Of a stretch of DNA of 15,003 bases, positions 7,181 to 14,182 are shown one piece after another. Location: NCBI GenBank assembly GCA_015232165.1, contig JADGAE010000018.1, positions 1-15,003 of the forward strand, written 5' to 3'. The notes under the pieces are model-generated. The model did not search any database, was not told the DNA's origin, and saw only the letters and a list, made by a program, of their open reading frames with translations. This stretch comes from Nitrospirota bacterium (lineage in GTDB: Bacteria > Nitrospirota > Thermodesulfovibrionia > Thermodesulfovibrionales > Magnetobacteriaceae). Each line of letters opens with the position of its first letter. Within the stretch, counting starts at the first letter, position 1. The translations under genes were made by a program, and so were the position numbers.

Positions 7181-7660
7181 TTAAAAGCCGCACCTGTTGT
7201 TGTTGTTATCTATCTTAAGTTCGCCGGCGGCGCACGTTGCCCCTGATGAGACAGAGGTCGCAACGGACTTATCCACTGCTCCGGCAATATAGGCAGTGGC
7301 CGTACCGGTGGTGGTGATGGAGTACACAAAATTCAACGCCTGTGTATTACCGGGCTTAAACCCGGGCAGGAATGCCTGGATGCTTGCAACACCGGACAGC
7401 GTTGCGTTTGTGCATACGGTTGGTGGCCCCCCTGTCCTGTAGTAGCAGCCGTTTTCATTAAAATACTGCTCAAGATGCAACCTGATAGCCTCAAGGTTTT
7501 CCTTTGCTTCAGCCCTCTTTGCCTTCTCCCGCTGCCCCAGATAGGTTGGTATGGCCACGACGGCAAGTATGCCCATTATTAGTAAGGTTACCAGAACCTC
7601 CACCAGCGTGAAACCTTTGTCTCTGTGTTCGTTATACGTCTTGAATCCCTCTTTCTCCAT
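7181..7660 (-). CDS. Type IV prepilin (PilE/minor-pilin-like)
   Basis: A 159-residue prepilin with a short basic leader and the prepilin-peptidase site KG/FTLVEVLVTLLIMGILAVVAIP: cleavage after G16, F17 to be methylated, E21 as the +5 glutamate. The helix continues as PTYLGQREKAKRAEAKENLEAIRLHLEQYF, followed by a small Thr/Ser-rich globular part with four cysteines. It shares the LGQREKAK segment with the two PilA proteins but otherwise differs. The start is ATG 7660 with AAGGAGGT five bases upstream. The gene lies 49 bases after the first TMTC-like gene and also has its own promoter (7692-7721). A minor pilin or a second major pilin is possible. Confidence 0.92.
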   Translation of the reverse strand: MEKEGFKTYNEHRDKGFTLVEVLVTLLIMGILAVVAIPTYLGQREKAKRAEAKENLEAIRLHLEQYFNENGCYYRTGGPPTVCTNATLSGVASIQAFLPGFKPGNTQALNFVYSITTTGTATAYIAGAVDKSVATSVSSGATCAAGELKIDNNNNRCGF

Positions 7661-7691
7661 AAAGTACCTCCTTTTTTTTAAGCTATGATTG

Positions 7692-7721
7692 ATTTTAACA
7701 TAAACTATGTTATCTTGACAA
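7692..7721 (-). promoter_or_regulatory. Sigma-70-type promoter with internal palindrome, upstream of prepilin
   Basis: Minus strand: TTGTCA, 18 bases, TAAAAT, about 32 bases before the prepilin ATG. The spacer holds the inverted repeat AACATA-GTT-TATGTT (7697-7711), a possible operator. It overlaps the stop codon of the upstream TMTC-like gene. Confidence 0.5.
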
Positions 7722-9659
7722 TTTATTGTTTTTTAGTACCTCCTCTTTACGCATTCGTGTCAGTTGCAGGAAGTAGTCGGCCTTTTTTGCTAGTTCCCCC
7801 CCCTGGTCGCCATCAATGACGGTAGATAAGGCGACCTCGGCCTGGTCGAGTTTGTTGAGCTCGAGGTAGCACAGGCCCAGATTAAAGCGCGTGTGTCTCA
7901 GGTAGGGAGAGACGCTTAAGGCATGTTCAAAGAGGGCTATTGCCTTTGTCAGGAGGGCATGTTTGTCATTGGAGCTGAGTTCTGAGCGGCGCATGTACAG
8001 GTAGCCAAGGTTGTTGCGTGCGGTGAGATTATCGGGGTCTGCCTCGATGGCCGATTTCAGGAATTCTTCGGCCTTTGCATAGTCGGTCCTCTTCATGTGG
8101 AGGGTTGCAAGGGTGTTGAGGATAACAGAGGACTGTTGCCGGCTCTTCTTGGGGTGGTTGACGGCTATGGTTAGTTCATCCTCGGCAGCCGTGAGGTTTT
8201 TTTCCTGCAGGAGCGCTATGGCGTAGTTTGTGTGGGCGACTACGGAGTCGGGGGTTTTCTTTACGGTGTCTTGCCACAGCAGCAGGTCATTCTTCCAGAC
8301 CTTGAGCCTGTCGTGGGTCAGGTATGAAAACGTCAGCAGCAATGAGACCGCAATTGCCATAAACACCCCGCTGCCAAGGGACACTCTCCCCTTACCCCGG
8401 GCGCCAAGTGAGGGGGATACAAGGAGCCTGTATCCCGCAAGTCCAACCAGAGAGGCAAGACCTACCGAGGGCAGGTACAGGTAGCGTTCTCCCAGGGGGT
8501 TTGCCACCTGCGAAAACATTATCGTCAGCGACGGCATCAGGGTGACCGCTATCCACAACAGATAAAAAAGCTGTACCTTCTCAAAAAAACATGGTAAATT
8601 TCCATTTACGGCCTCGTAAGATAGATTCCCGCTTTCACGGGAATGACGGTAATAGGTGTTGTCATTTCTGCGAAAGCAGGAATCCAGGACGTGTAAGACT
8701 ATAGCCGGCATGAAAGAGACAAAAAGCCCTGCCTTAATTACCCTTAGATACAGGATTATTCCATAGATAATTGGCAGCAGGAAGACGATTATATAAACGG
8801 GACTTGTTGGAATCTTTGGCATAAGAGTTAGGTTGACAGGCAGGAGGAGTTTTTCGACATAAAACCCGCAGCCATAGACAAGGGTGTGTATGAAATAGCC
8901 CACGGATATATCCGCCGATAAAAAAGCGCCCTTTGAACCCGGTTTGAGCAAGACATCCCTCAGACCGGCACCACTTCTCAAGACAAAGTACAACACCACT
9001 ACGGTTGACAACACGCCAATGGTGATTAGTATGTCCTTTCTGTTCATCTTCGTAGTCAGCGCATAGATAACGGCCACGATGGCAAAGGCTATGCCGTTTT
9101 CCTTTGAGGTCAGCGAAAGGAAGAAGAAGACGGCGCTGAGGGCCAGGGTCTTTGCCGATCTGTCTCTTTCGTAGGCTATGAAGGCCAGGAAGGCCAGGAG
9201 GAAAAACGTTGTTGCAAGCAGGTCTGTCCTGCCCGATATCCATGCCACCGCCTCCGTATTGATGGGATGGACTGCAAAGAGCAGTGAGGACGTCAGCGGT
9301 ATGAGCAATATTGTCTTGTACCCTGCGTCTGCGGTCATTGACGGCATGTGGGGTCGCAAAAAATACACAAGCGACACAAAGACTAACAGTGCGTTTGTAC
9401 CGTGTATGAGGCAGTTGCCAAGGTGATAACCAAAGGTATTTCTCCCCCATATGCCGTGGTCTACGGACATGGACAGGGTAACAAGCGGACGATAATACAT
9501 GTAGCTGTTAAACAGGAAGTCATAGGGATTGTTTTTATCAATCAGGGCGTAATGATTAATTACAACCAGGTCATCCCACACGGGGGCGTTGTATAATGTG
9601 GGCAGATACGTCAGGAAGGCGCACATAAACACCACGGTCCCTGCCAGGGACATGAGCAC
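7710..9659 (-). CDS. TMTC-like multi-TM glycosyltransferase-type protein with C-terminal TPRs
   Basis: A large membrane protein of about 649 residues. The first ~430 residues are hydrophobic helices with features of the GT-C/TMTC (DUF1736-type) family: an acidic pair in the first loop (APVWDDLVVINH), YYRPLVTLSMSVDHGIWG, HLGNCLIHGTNALLVF, and AVHPINTEAVAWISGRTDLLATTFFLL. The C-terminal ~200 residues are tetratricopeptide repeats (VVAHTNYAIALLQEKNL, LNTLATLHMKRTDYAKAEEFL, ARNNLGYLYMRRSEL, TRFNLGLCYLELNKLDQAE). Related proteins transfer sugars from lipid carriers to proteins. Neighbouring pilins suggest pilin glycosylation, but the substrate is unknown. I start at GTG 9659 because AAGGAGG lies exactly six bases upstream; the longer frame to TTG 9743 begins inside the repeat element at 9723-9848 and has no ribosome site. 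Between two membrane segments the gene contains an in-frame dispersed repeat (8618-8692). Confidence 0.85.
   Translation of the reverse strand: MLMSLAGTVVFMCAFLTYLPTLYNAPVWDDLVVINHYALIDKNNPYDFLFNSYMYYRPLVTLSMSVDHGIWGRNTFGYHLGNCLIHGTNALLVFVSLVYFLRPHMPSMTADAGYKTILLIPLTSSLLFAVHPINTEAVAWISGRTDLLATTFFLLAFLAFIAYERDRSAKTLALSAVFFFLSLTSKENGIAFAIVAVIYALTTKMNRKDILITIGVLSTVVVLYFVLRSGAGLRDVLLKPGSKGAFLSADISVGYFIHTLVYGCGFYVEKLLLPVNLTLMPKIPTSPVYIIVFLLPIIYGIILYLRVIKAGLFVSFMPAIVLHVLDSCFRRNDNTYYRHSRESGNLSYEAVNGNLPCFFEKVQLFYLLWIAVTLMPSLTIMFSQVANPLGERYLYLPSVGLASLVGLAGYRLLVSPSLGARGKGRVSLGSGVFMAIAVSLLLTFSYLTHDRLKVWKNDLLLWQDTVKKTPDSVVAHTNYAIALLQEKNLTAAEDELTIAVNHPKKSRQQSSVILNTLATLHMKRTDYAKAEEFLKSAIEADPDNLTARNNLGYLYMRRSELSSNDKHALLTKAIALFEHALSVSPYLRHTRFNLGLCYLELNKLDQAEVALSTVIDGDQGGELAKKADYFLQLTRMRKEEVLKNNKLSR
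8618..8692. repeat. Palindromic REP-like pair inserted in frame in the TMTC-like gene
   Basis: Arm 8624-8647 starts GATTCCCGC and ends GAATGAC; arm 8661-8684 is its inverted partner (20 of 24 positions match). The same two-arm layout occurs intergenically at 9889-10016. Within the gene the insert is translated as LDSCFRRND, then YYRHSRESGN, and leaves the frame open. SCFRRND and RHSRESGN are typical translations of such palindromes. Confidence 0.82.
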
Positions 9660-9665
9660 GTAATT

Positions 9666-9672
9666 CCTCCTT
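9666..9672 (-). promoter_or_regulatory. Shine-Dalgarno deciding the TMTC-like start
   Basis: AAGGAGG on the minus strand, six bases before GTG 9659. It argues against the TTG at 9743, which lies within a repeat end. Confidence 0.75.
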
Positions 9673-9711
9673 ATACAACTGACCGTATCCATATTAAAAC
9701 CCAGTATCTTC

Positions 9712-9717
9712 TTTATA
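9712..9717 (-). promoter_or_regulatory. Possible -10 box at the outer end of repeat element D
   Basis: GCGCTATAAAG on the minus strand, just outside the element's ATCGAAAT end and reading toward the TMTC-like gene. TTGCAC lies 15 bases upstream within the inverted repeat, shorter than ideal, so the call is tentative. Confidence 0.35.
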
Positions 9718-9722
9718 GCGCA

Positions 9723-9848
9723 TTTCGATTGTGTGCAATACAAGAAAAGAAAGGGGCGGCTCCGCCCCCCTTCAGAACCCCCCGCAAGGGGACCAGTCCC
9801 CTTGACCCCATAAAAATGCCATGTATTTTGTATTTAACCAAATCGAAA
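9723..9848 (-). mobile_element. MITE-like element D with terminal inverted repeats
   Basis: The two ends, 9723-9743 and 9828-9848, are inverted repeats of the form TTTCGATT-N6-AATACAA and match at 17 of 21 positions. Inside, read on the minus strand, lies ATGGGGTCAAGGGGACT, a shortened core, then GGGGCGG-AG-CCGCCCC and TTTCTTTTC, a terminator-like hairpin. The ends continue outward with similar bases (ATCGAAATGCGCTATAAA on one side, ATCGAAATCTTCTTTATA on the other), so the unit may be 9711-9860. No transposase is encoded. It lies between pilA and the TMTC-like gene, as copy E does. Confidence 0.75.
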
Positions 9849-9888
9849 TCTTCTTTATATTCAACGGTAACTATGTTTTTACGCTTCC

Positions 9889-10016
9889 TGGATTTCTGCC
9901 TGCGCAGGAATGACCCCTGGTCAAGCCAGGGGCAGGCATAGTTGAGAAACGATTATTATTGTCATTCTCGCGAACCATGTCCCTGGCGACAACAGGGAAG
10001 GGAGCGAGAATCCATG
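9889..10016. repeat. Intergenic palindromic REP-like pair
   Basis: One arm begins TGGATTTCTGCCTGCGCAGG and ends AATGAC at 9914. It is followed by the perfect hairpin CCCCTGG-TCAAG-CCAGGGG (9914-9932). The second, inverted arm (9961-10016) begins GTCATTCTCGCG, holds CCCTGGCGACAACAGGG and ends GCGAGAATCCATG. Together with element D it fills the gap between pilA and the TMTC-like gene; I see no gene in that gap. Confidence 0.75.
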
Positions 10017-10087
10017 CCTTTGAAACATTAGAAGAAATTTACCATGCTTTTTTAAGATGATACAAAACCCCTTTATGTTTTGGTTAT

Positions 10088-10138
10088 AAAAAAAAAAAGC
10101 AGGGCAGGGGTGCTTGCTTCCGTGTCCCCTGCCCTGCT
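10088..10138 (-). terminator. Rho-independent terminator of pilA copy 1
   Basis: A perfect 13-bp GC-rich stem (10098-10110 with 10126-10138, 15-base loop) is followed on the minus strand by an uninterrupted run of about 10 T. It ends the pilA transcript about 60 bases after the stop, which fits a highly expressed monocistronic pilin mRNA. Confidence 0.92.
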
Positions 10139-10196
10139 CTGCCTGCTTTGCTTTTCTTAACTCTCTGACTGTTAAGTTATCCGTTTAGAGAAACGT

Positions 10197-10757
10197 TTAC
10201 CGTGTTGTAACAACCTGGCTAAATATTGGGGAGGTTGTATCGGTTGCGTATGCAGTGATGTTGACCGCACGTGTACCACTGGGGGTTACAAATACCTCGC
10301 CCTCTGTTGTGTGCGTTGTAACAAACAGTGCTCCACCGGTAAACGGGCTCTTGTCACCCTTGAAGGAGTGGTGATTAATAAAGTCGTTAAGTATGTCCGT
10401 AATACCACTGGGGAACGCGGTGTATGTGCTTGTGCTGGCCTGGTTGTACATAGCCTGACAGGTCTTGCCTGTTGCCGTACCATTTGTAGCCTCTACACAA
10501 CCCTGGCCACCGGCCGTGCTGGTTACAATTATATACGGGTCTCCTGCTACATAGGAATCCAGATACCCCTGAAGGTCTGATACGGCTCCCTTTGCTCCCG
10601 ACTCAACCGCTCTCACCTTTGCCTTTTCCCTCTGCCCCAAGAACGCCGGCACTGCTATAGCGGTTAATATACCGATAATCGCTATAACGATTAGTAACTC
10701 GATCAAGGTAAAACCTCTCTCATCCCTCTTGCTCATCTCTGACACTACCTTAAACAT
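10197..10757 (-). CDS. pilA: Type IV major prepilin PilA, copy 1
   Basis: A 186-residue prepilin. Leader MFKVVSEMSKRDERG, cleavage G15/F16, then FTLIELLIVIAIIGILTAIAVP with E20 at mature +5, the hydrophobic assembly helix that inserts in the inner membrane before polymerisation. The C-terminal part is rich in Thr/Ser with two cysteines (C87, C100) able to form a disulphide loop. Start ATG 10757 has AGGAGG seven bases upstream. It differs from copy 2 only at V4A, S9G, S53A, V59M, A114S, S117G and I127M. It has its own promoter (10919-10947) and terminator and lies between the two TMTC-like genes, suggesting the main pilus subunit in a locus that also modifies it. Glycosylation is not proven. 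Confidence 0.94.
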   Translation of the reverse strand: MFKVVSEMSKRDERGFTLIELLIVIAIIGILTAIAVPAFLGQREKAKVRAVESGAKGAVSDLQGYLDSYVAGDPYIIVTSTAGGQGCVEATNGTATGKTCQAMYNQASTSTYTAFPSGITDILNDFINHHSFKGDKSPFTGGALFVTTHTTEGEVFVTPSGTRAVNITAYATDTTSPIFSQVVTTR

Positions 10758-10918
10758 GTTAATCCTCCTGTTGCCTGGTACTGTTTTATTGGACGGTTAA
10801 AAACCATCCCTAAAATGCCATATGCTCATTACGTCTATAGGTATTGCAGCAATCATGCCAGAGATATGTCTTGAAATATCCCTGTTTATGCCACTACGAT
10901 CTTTGCAGGCAGTGCCAT

Positions 10919-10947
10919 ATTATGTCACATATGACACAATGTGTCAG
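10919..10947 (-). promoter_or_regulatory. Promoter/operator of pilA copy 1
   Basis: Minus strand: CTGACA, 17 bases, CATAAT. The + strand carries TGTCA-N4-TGACA-N5-TGTCA at 10923-10946, so a palindrome covers the spacer and the edge of the -10. The same arrangement stands at the same distance (about 165 bases) before pilA copy 2. The TGTCA-N4-TGACA spacing is that of CRP/FNR-family sites; the regulator is unknown. It overlaps the end of the upstream TMTC-like gene. Confidence 0.65.
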
Positions 10948-12857
10948 TGTGTTTGCATCCCTGTTGTTTTTATTAAGCTGTCAAGTTTTCTCCTGGCATC
11001 AGTATCTTGAGGGTTTAGTCTTAAGACCGCCTGGAATTCTTTAATAGCCTCTTCGTTACGACCAAGCGTGACATAGACGTTGCCAAGATTGTTACGTGCC
11101 GCAACATAATCCGGGTTGATTCTTATGGCGTTTTGGTATTCTGCTATAGCCTCATCTAACTTGTTTTGTCTGTTGTAAAGCTCGCCCAGGTTCCTATGAA
11201 TCTTGGCGTCATAGAAGTCGAGTCTTATCGCTGCCTGATAATGAGTCAAGGCTTCATTGAGAAATCCTGTTGCAACATAAACGACCCCTATATTGTTATG
11301 GGTCTTGGCGTCATTGGGGTTGAGTCTTATCGCTGCCTGATAATGAGTCAAGGCTTCATTGAGAAATCCTGTTGCAACATAAACGGCCCCTATATTGTTA
11401 TGAGTCTTGGCGTCATTGGGGTTGAGCCTTATCGCCGCCTGATAATGATTTAATGCTTCCTTGAGGAATCCGGCTTCATGATAAGCACACCCTGCATTGC
11501 TTTGAGAATCGGCATTGTTTGGGTATTTTTTTACGACATCCGACCACAGGCTAATCCTGCTGTGCCAGAGGCCGTTTCTATTATATGTCGCTGCAGCAAG
11601 TGACAGTATTATAAGTATTACAGTCGCCGTTACAATCCACTTGGTCTTGAGCCTCTCACTATTCTTAATTCTGTCACTAACCATAATATACACGCAGACA
11701 AACACAAAGCAAAACCCCACCATAGGCAGATACAATCTGTGTTCATAGATAATGTCGGAAATAGCTATTATGCCGGACTCAACCGACAAAGTTACAAAAA
11801 ACCATGTTATTCCAAACGAGCCTAGCCTCAAATAGCGTCTTTGCTCCGCCCTGCCTGATAAAATATACAGGCGGATTGCCAATCCCATCAACGAGACAAT
11901 TAAAAGCAGTGAGGCAAGTATCTCCATGTTAAAAAACGTTCTATATACAGGGTAATCATAAAGCAGACTCTGATTTATTGGAAGAAATAATAGCCTTATG
12001 TACATCACTATCACCCGAAACTGTGTAATCAGGTAATGCCATCTGCTAATGTCCCGGGTGCTTGCAATATCTATGGCACCGGAGATGCCCTCAACGCCTG
12101 AGAAAGAGGCATTGTTGCCTATCAACGTAAGAGGTATAATGAGCATTGTCATAAAAAGTGGCGTCAGATACATGACCCTTTTCTTTAGACTGCCACCTAA
12201 GAACATAAACTCGTATATCGCTATTGTTACCGGTACGGTAAAAGCAATCTCCTTGGTCTTCATTGCACATACCGACGAGATGACAGATATGGCATAGAGT
12301 GCGTATCTTGTTCGTGGGGTATTAGAGAGCATCGCAGTGATATACATCACGACGGTCAATAGATAAAACGTGGCAGCAAGGGATGCAAACCTCTGGATGA
12401 TATAGGTAACCGCCTGTGTCTGGACAGGATGACTTGTAAACAAGAGGGCACCAAACAGGGCGCATAATTGGGAGAGTGGGGTTTTTAGATGTGTCCCTCC
12501 TGAAAAGAAAGGAGTATTGAGGGTGAGGATGATAAACCGGTACAGCAGTACGGTGTTTACAATGTGAACCAACAGATTAAACAGGTGATATCCCGCAACA
12601 TTAAGACCGTTTAGTCTATAATTGATCGCCAACGAAAGGTAGCCGATAAAACGTGTCCTGAAAAAAAGCTTGATGCCTTGATCCACACGAGATGCATCAA
12701 TCGTAGAACTATCCGTAAAGTACCGGAGGTCCTTGATTGTCGGGTTGCTAATAATGTTAGGCTCGTCATCGTAGATAAAAGGTACCTCAAGCGTGTTGGA
12801 ATAGATCAAAAGACCAACAACCATTATTATTGCAAGGTGGATGAATGTCTTATTCAA
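10944..12857 (-). CDS. TMTC-like multi-TM protein with five C-terminal TPRs
   Basis: A 637-residue membrane protein of the same type as the one at 9659-7710 but clearly diverged. The N-terminal ~430 residues hold about ten membrane segments with family blocks VPFIYDDEPNIISNPTI (acidic pair in the first loop), NVAGYHLFNLLVHIVNTVLLY and FTSHPVQTQAVTYIIQRFASLAATFYLL. The C-terminus has five consecutive 34-residue TPRs (about 448-617), two of them nearly identical in DNA. A GT-C-type transferase acting on envelope proteins, perhaps the adjacent pilin, is inferred. Start: TTG 12857 is the first start after an in-frame TGA but has no Shine-Dalgarno; ATG 12824 would cut the first membrane segment. 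The stop overlaps the pilA copy 1 promoter. Confidence 0.85.
   Translation of the reverse strand: MNKTFIHLAIIMVVGLLIYSNTLEVPFIYDDEPNIISNPTIKDLRYFTDSSTIDASRVDQGIKLFFRTRFIGYLSLAINYRLNGLNVAGYHLFNLLVHIVNTVLLYRFIILTLNTPFFSGGTHLKTPLSQLCALFGALLFTSHPVQTQAVTYIIQRFASLAATFYLLTVVMYITAMLSNTPRTRYALYAISVISSVCAMKTKEIAFTVPVTIAIYEFMFLGGSLKKRVMYLTPLFMTMLIIPLTLIGNNASFSGVEGISGAIDIASTRDISRWHYLITQFRVIVMYIRLLFLPINQSLLYDYPVYRTFFNMEILASLLLIVSLMGLAIRLYILSGRAEQRRYLRLGSFGITWFFVTLSVESGIIAISDIIYEHRLYLPMVGFCFVFVCVYIMVSDRIKNSERLKTKWIVTATVILIILSLAAATYNRNGLWHSRISLWSDVVKKYPNNADSQSNAGCAYHEAGFLKEALNHYQAAIRLNPNDAKTHNNIGAVYVATGFLNEALTHYQAAIRLNPNDAKTHNNIGVVYVATGFLNEALTHYQAAIRLDFYDAKIHRNLGELYNRQNKLDEAIAEYQNAIRINPDYVAARNNLGNVYVTLGRNEEAIKEFQAVLRLNPQDTDARRKLDSLIKTTGMQTH
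11220..11423. repeat. Tandem 102-bp duplication coding TPR units
   Basis: Two adjacent 102-bp units (11220-11321 and 11322-11423) differ at only two bases. The next unit from 11424 is diverged. Each codes one 34-residue TPR (ALTHYQAAIRLNPNDAKTHN and so on). Confidence 0.9.
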
Positions 12858-12976
12858 GAGGGGTGATTGTCATAGATGGAGTTAATTTCAGCAATACTCA
12901 TATTCTTAGTTTAACAACAATATTGCATTTATCCTGCTATGATATTCCTTTACCACGTTCATATCTGTATGGCTCT

Positions 12977-12985
12977 ATTATAGCA
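12977..12985 (-). promoter_or_regulatory. Extended -10 promoter at the outer edge of element E
   Basis: TGCTATAAT on the minus strand is a perfect extended -10 (TGN-TATAAT), immediately outside the ATCGAAAT end of element E, pointing to the TMTC-like gene 120 bases away. No good -35 is present, as is usual for extended -10 promoters. Confidence 0.55.
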
Positions 12986-12987
12986 GA

Positions 12988-13145
12988 TTTCGATTGGATT
13001 AAATACAAACAAACGCAGCACTTTAATGGGGTCAAGGGGACTTCTTTTTGGCCGGGGTGCCTCACCCCTCCCCTTGCAGGGTGGGTCTGAGGGAGGGGCG
13101 GAGCCGCCTCCCTTCTTTCTTTTTTTGTATTGTATGAGATCGAAA
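12988..13145 (+). mobile_element. MITE-like element E with terminal inverted repeats
   Basis: Ends 12988-13008 and 13125-13145 are inverted repeats (TTTCGAT and AATACAA at either side of a variable middle; 16 of 21 match). The interior holds the full repeat core: ATGGGGTCAAGGGGACTT, GGCCGGGGTGCC, CCCCTCCCCTTGCAGGG, GGTCTGAGGGAGG, hairpin GGCGG-AG-CCGCC and TTCTTTCTTTTTTT. Outside the ends, ATCGAAAT-GCTATAAT-like bases are shared with copy D, so the unit may be about 12976-13157. It codes for nothing and fills the gap between the TMTC-like gene and the pilA copy 2 terminator. Confidence 0.78.
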
Positions 13146-13166
13146 CGCGCTATGATATCGTTTGGC

Positions 13167-13203
13167 AAAAAAAAGCAGACAGGAGGCACTTCTACCTCCT
13201 GTC
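13167..13203 (-). terminator. Rho-independent terminator of pilA copy 2
   Basis: A perfect 9-bp stem GACAGGAGG (13178-13186) with CCTCCTGTC (13195-13203), eight-base loop, then a run of eight T on the minus strand. It is a different hairpin from the pilA copy 1 terminator although the genes are nearly identical. Confidence 0.88.
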
Positions 13204-13265
13204 CATTCCGTCCACTTTGTCTGAGTTGACTCTCAGGCCGTTAGGTTATCCGTTCAGAGAAACTT

Positions 13266-13826
13266 TTACCGAGTTGTAACAACCTGACTGAAGATCGGGG
13301 AGGTTGTATCGGTTGCGTATGCAGTGATGTTGACCGCACGTGTACCACTGGGGGTTACAAATACCTCACCCTCCGTTGTGTGTGTTGTAACAAACAGTGC
13401 TCCACCGGTAAACGGGCTCTTGTCACCCTTAAAGGAGTGGTGATTCATAAAGTCGTTAAGTATATCGGTTATGCCGCCCGGGAATGAGGTGTAGGTGCTT
13501 GTGCTGGCCTGGTTGTACATAGCCTGGCAGGTCTTGCCTGTTGCCGTACCATTTGTAGCCTCTACACAACCCTGCCCACCGGCCGTGCTGGTCACTATTA
13601 TATACGGGTCGCCTGCCACATAGGAATCCAGATATCCCTGGAGGTCTGACATTGCTCCCTTTGCCCCTGCTTCAACCGCCCTCACCTTTGCCTTCTCCCT
13701 CTGACCCAAGAACGCCGGAACTGCTATAGCGGTCAATATGCCGATAATCGCTATAACTATCAGCAACTCTATCAACGTAAAACCTCTCTCGTCCCTCTTG
13801 CCCATCTCTGATACTGCCTTAAACAT
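13266..13826 (-). CDS. pilA: Type IV major prepilin PilA, copy 2
   Basis: A 186-residue prepilin equal in length and 179 of 186 residues to copy 1. It has the same cleavage site (RDERG/FTLIELLIVIAIIGIL), +5 glutamate E20, two cysteines (C87, C100) and the Thr/Ser-rich C-terminus ending SQVVTTR. I start at ATG 13826 (MFKAVSEM), with AGGAGG six bases upstream, matching copy 1; a longer frame to 13886 has no support. It has its own promoter/operator (13991-14019) and terminator. With the TMTC-like gene downstream and element E between, it repeats the layout of copy 1. The near identity points to recent duplication or gene conversion. Confidence 0.94.
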   Translation of the reverse strand: MFKAVSEMGKRDERGFTLIELLIVIAIIGILTAIAVPAFLGQREKAKVRAVEAGAKGAMSDLQGYLDSYVAGDPYIIVTSTAGGQGCVEATNGTATGKTCQAMYNQASTSTYTSFPGGITDILNDFMNHHSFKGDKSPFTGGALFVTTHTTEGEVFVTPSGTRAVNITAYATDTTSPIFSQVVTTR

Positions 13827-13990
13827 GTTCATCCTCCTGATGCGTGGTACTTTTACACGGTGGTTAAAAACCATCGTTAGCTTCATGCCCTTTGGAAATC
13901 GTTACACATACAGTTTAGCATTAACCATGCCGGAGATAAATAAAAAAAACATGCCTGTTTACGGCACTGCGATCTTTTTCCATGTGCCAC

Positions 13991-14019
13991 ATTATGTCAT
14001 GTGTGACACAATATGACAC
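13991..14019 (-). promoter_or_regulatory. Promoter/operator of pilA copy 2
   Basis: Minus strand: GTGTCA, 17 bases, CATAAT. On the + strand TGTCA-TGTG-TGACA-CAATA-TGACA spans 13995-14018. Half-site order and spacing match the copy 1 site, 168 bases before the start. Downstream of both, AAAGATCG and TAAACAGG are also kept, while much of the leader has diverged. Confidence 0.65.
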
Positions 14020-14182
14020 AGCATGTTGGGTTAAATCAACCGGAATTCTTGGCTCTCTTCCAACAAGAAATTTCATTGTTTGTTGTGTCCGTAAGGGCAT
14101 GGAGGTTAATCAAGTCGAAATATGCCATACGTTAAACTTGGGTTACCCACTTGAAATGAAAACGTCCATATACCACAATCAA

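Noticed and set aside
9660..9743. Longer N-terminus of the first TMTC-like protein (TTG start)
   Set aside because: Starts within the inverted repeat of element D and has no ribosome site, while GTG 9659 has AAGGAGG at six bases.
10895..10925. Sigma-54 promoter before pilA copy 1 (TGGCACTGCCTGCA)
   Set aside because: GG-to-GC spacing is two bases too short, and the matching position in pilA copy 2 has no GC element; the sigma-70-type pair fits both.
13827..13886. 20-residue N-terminal extension of PilA copy 2
   Set aside because: Covers the ribosome site and leader; copy 1 has no counterpart and prepilin leaders are short.
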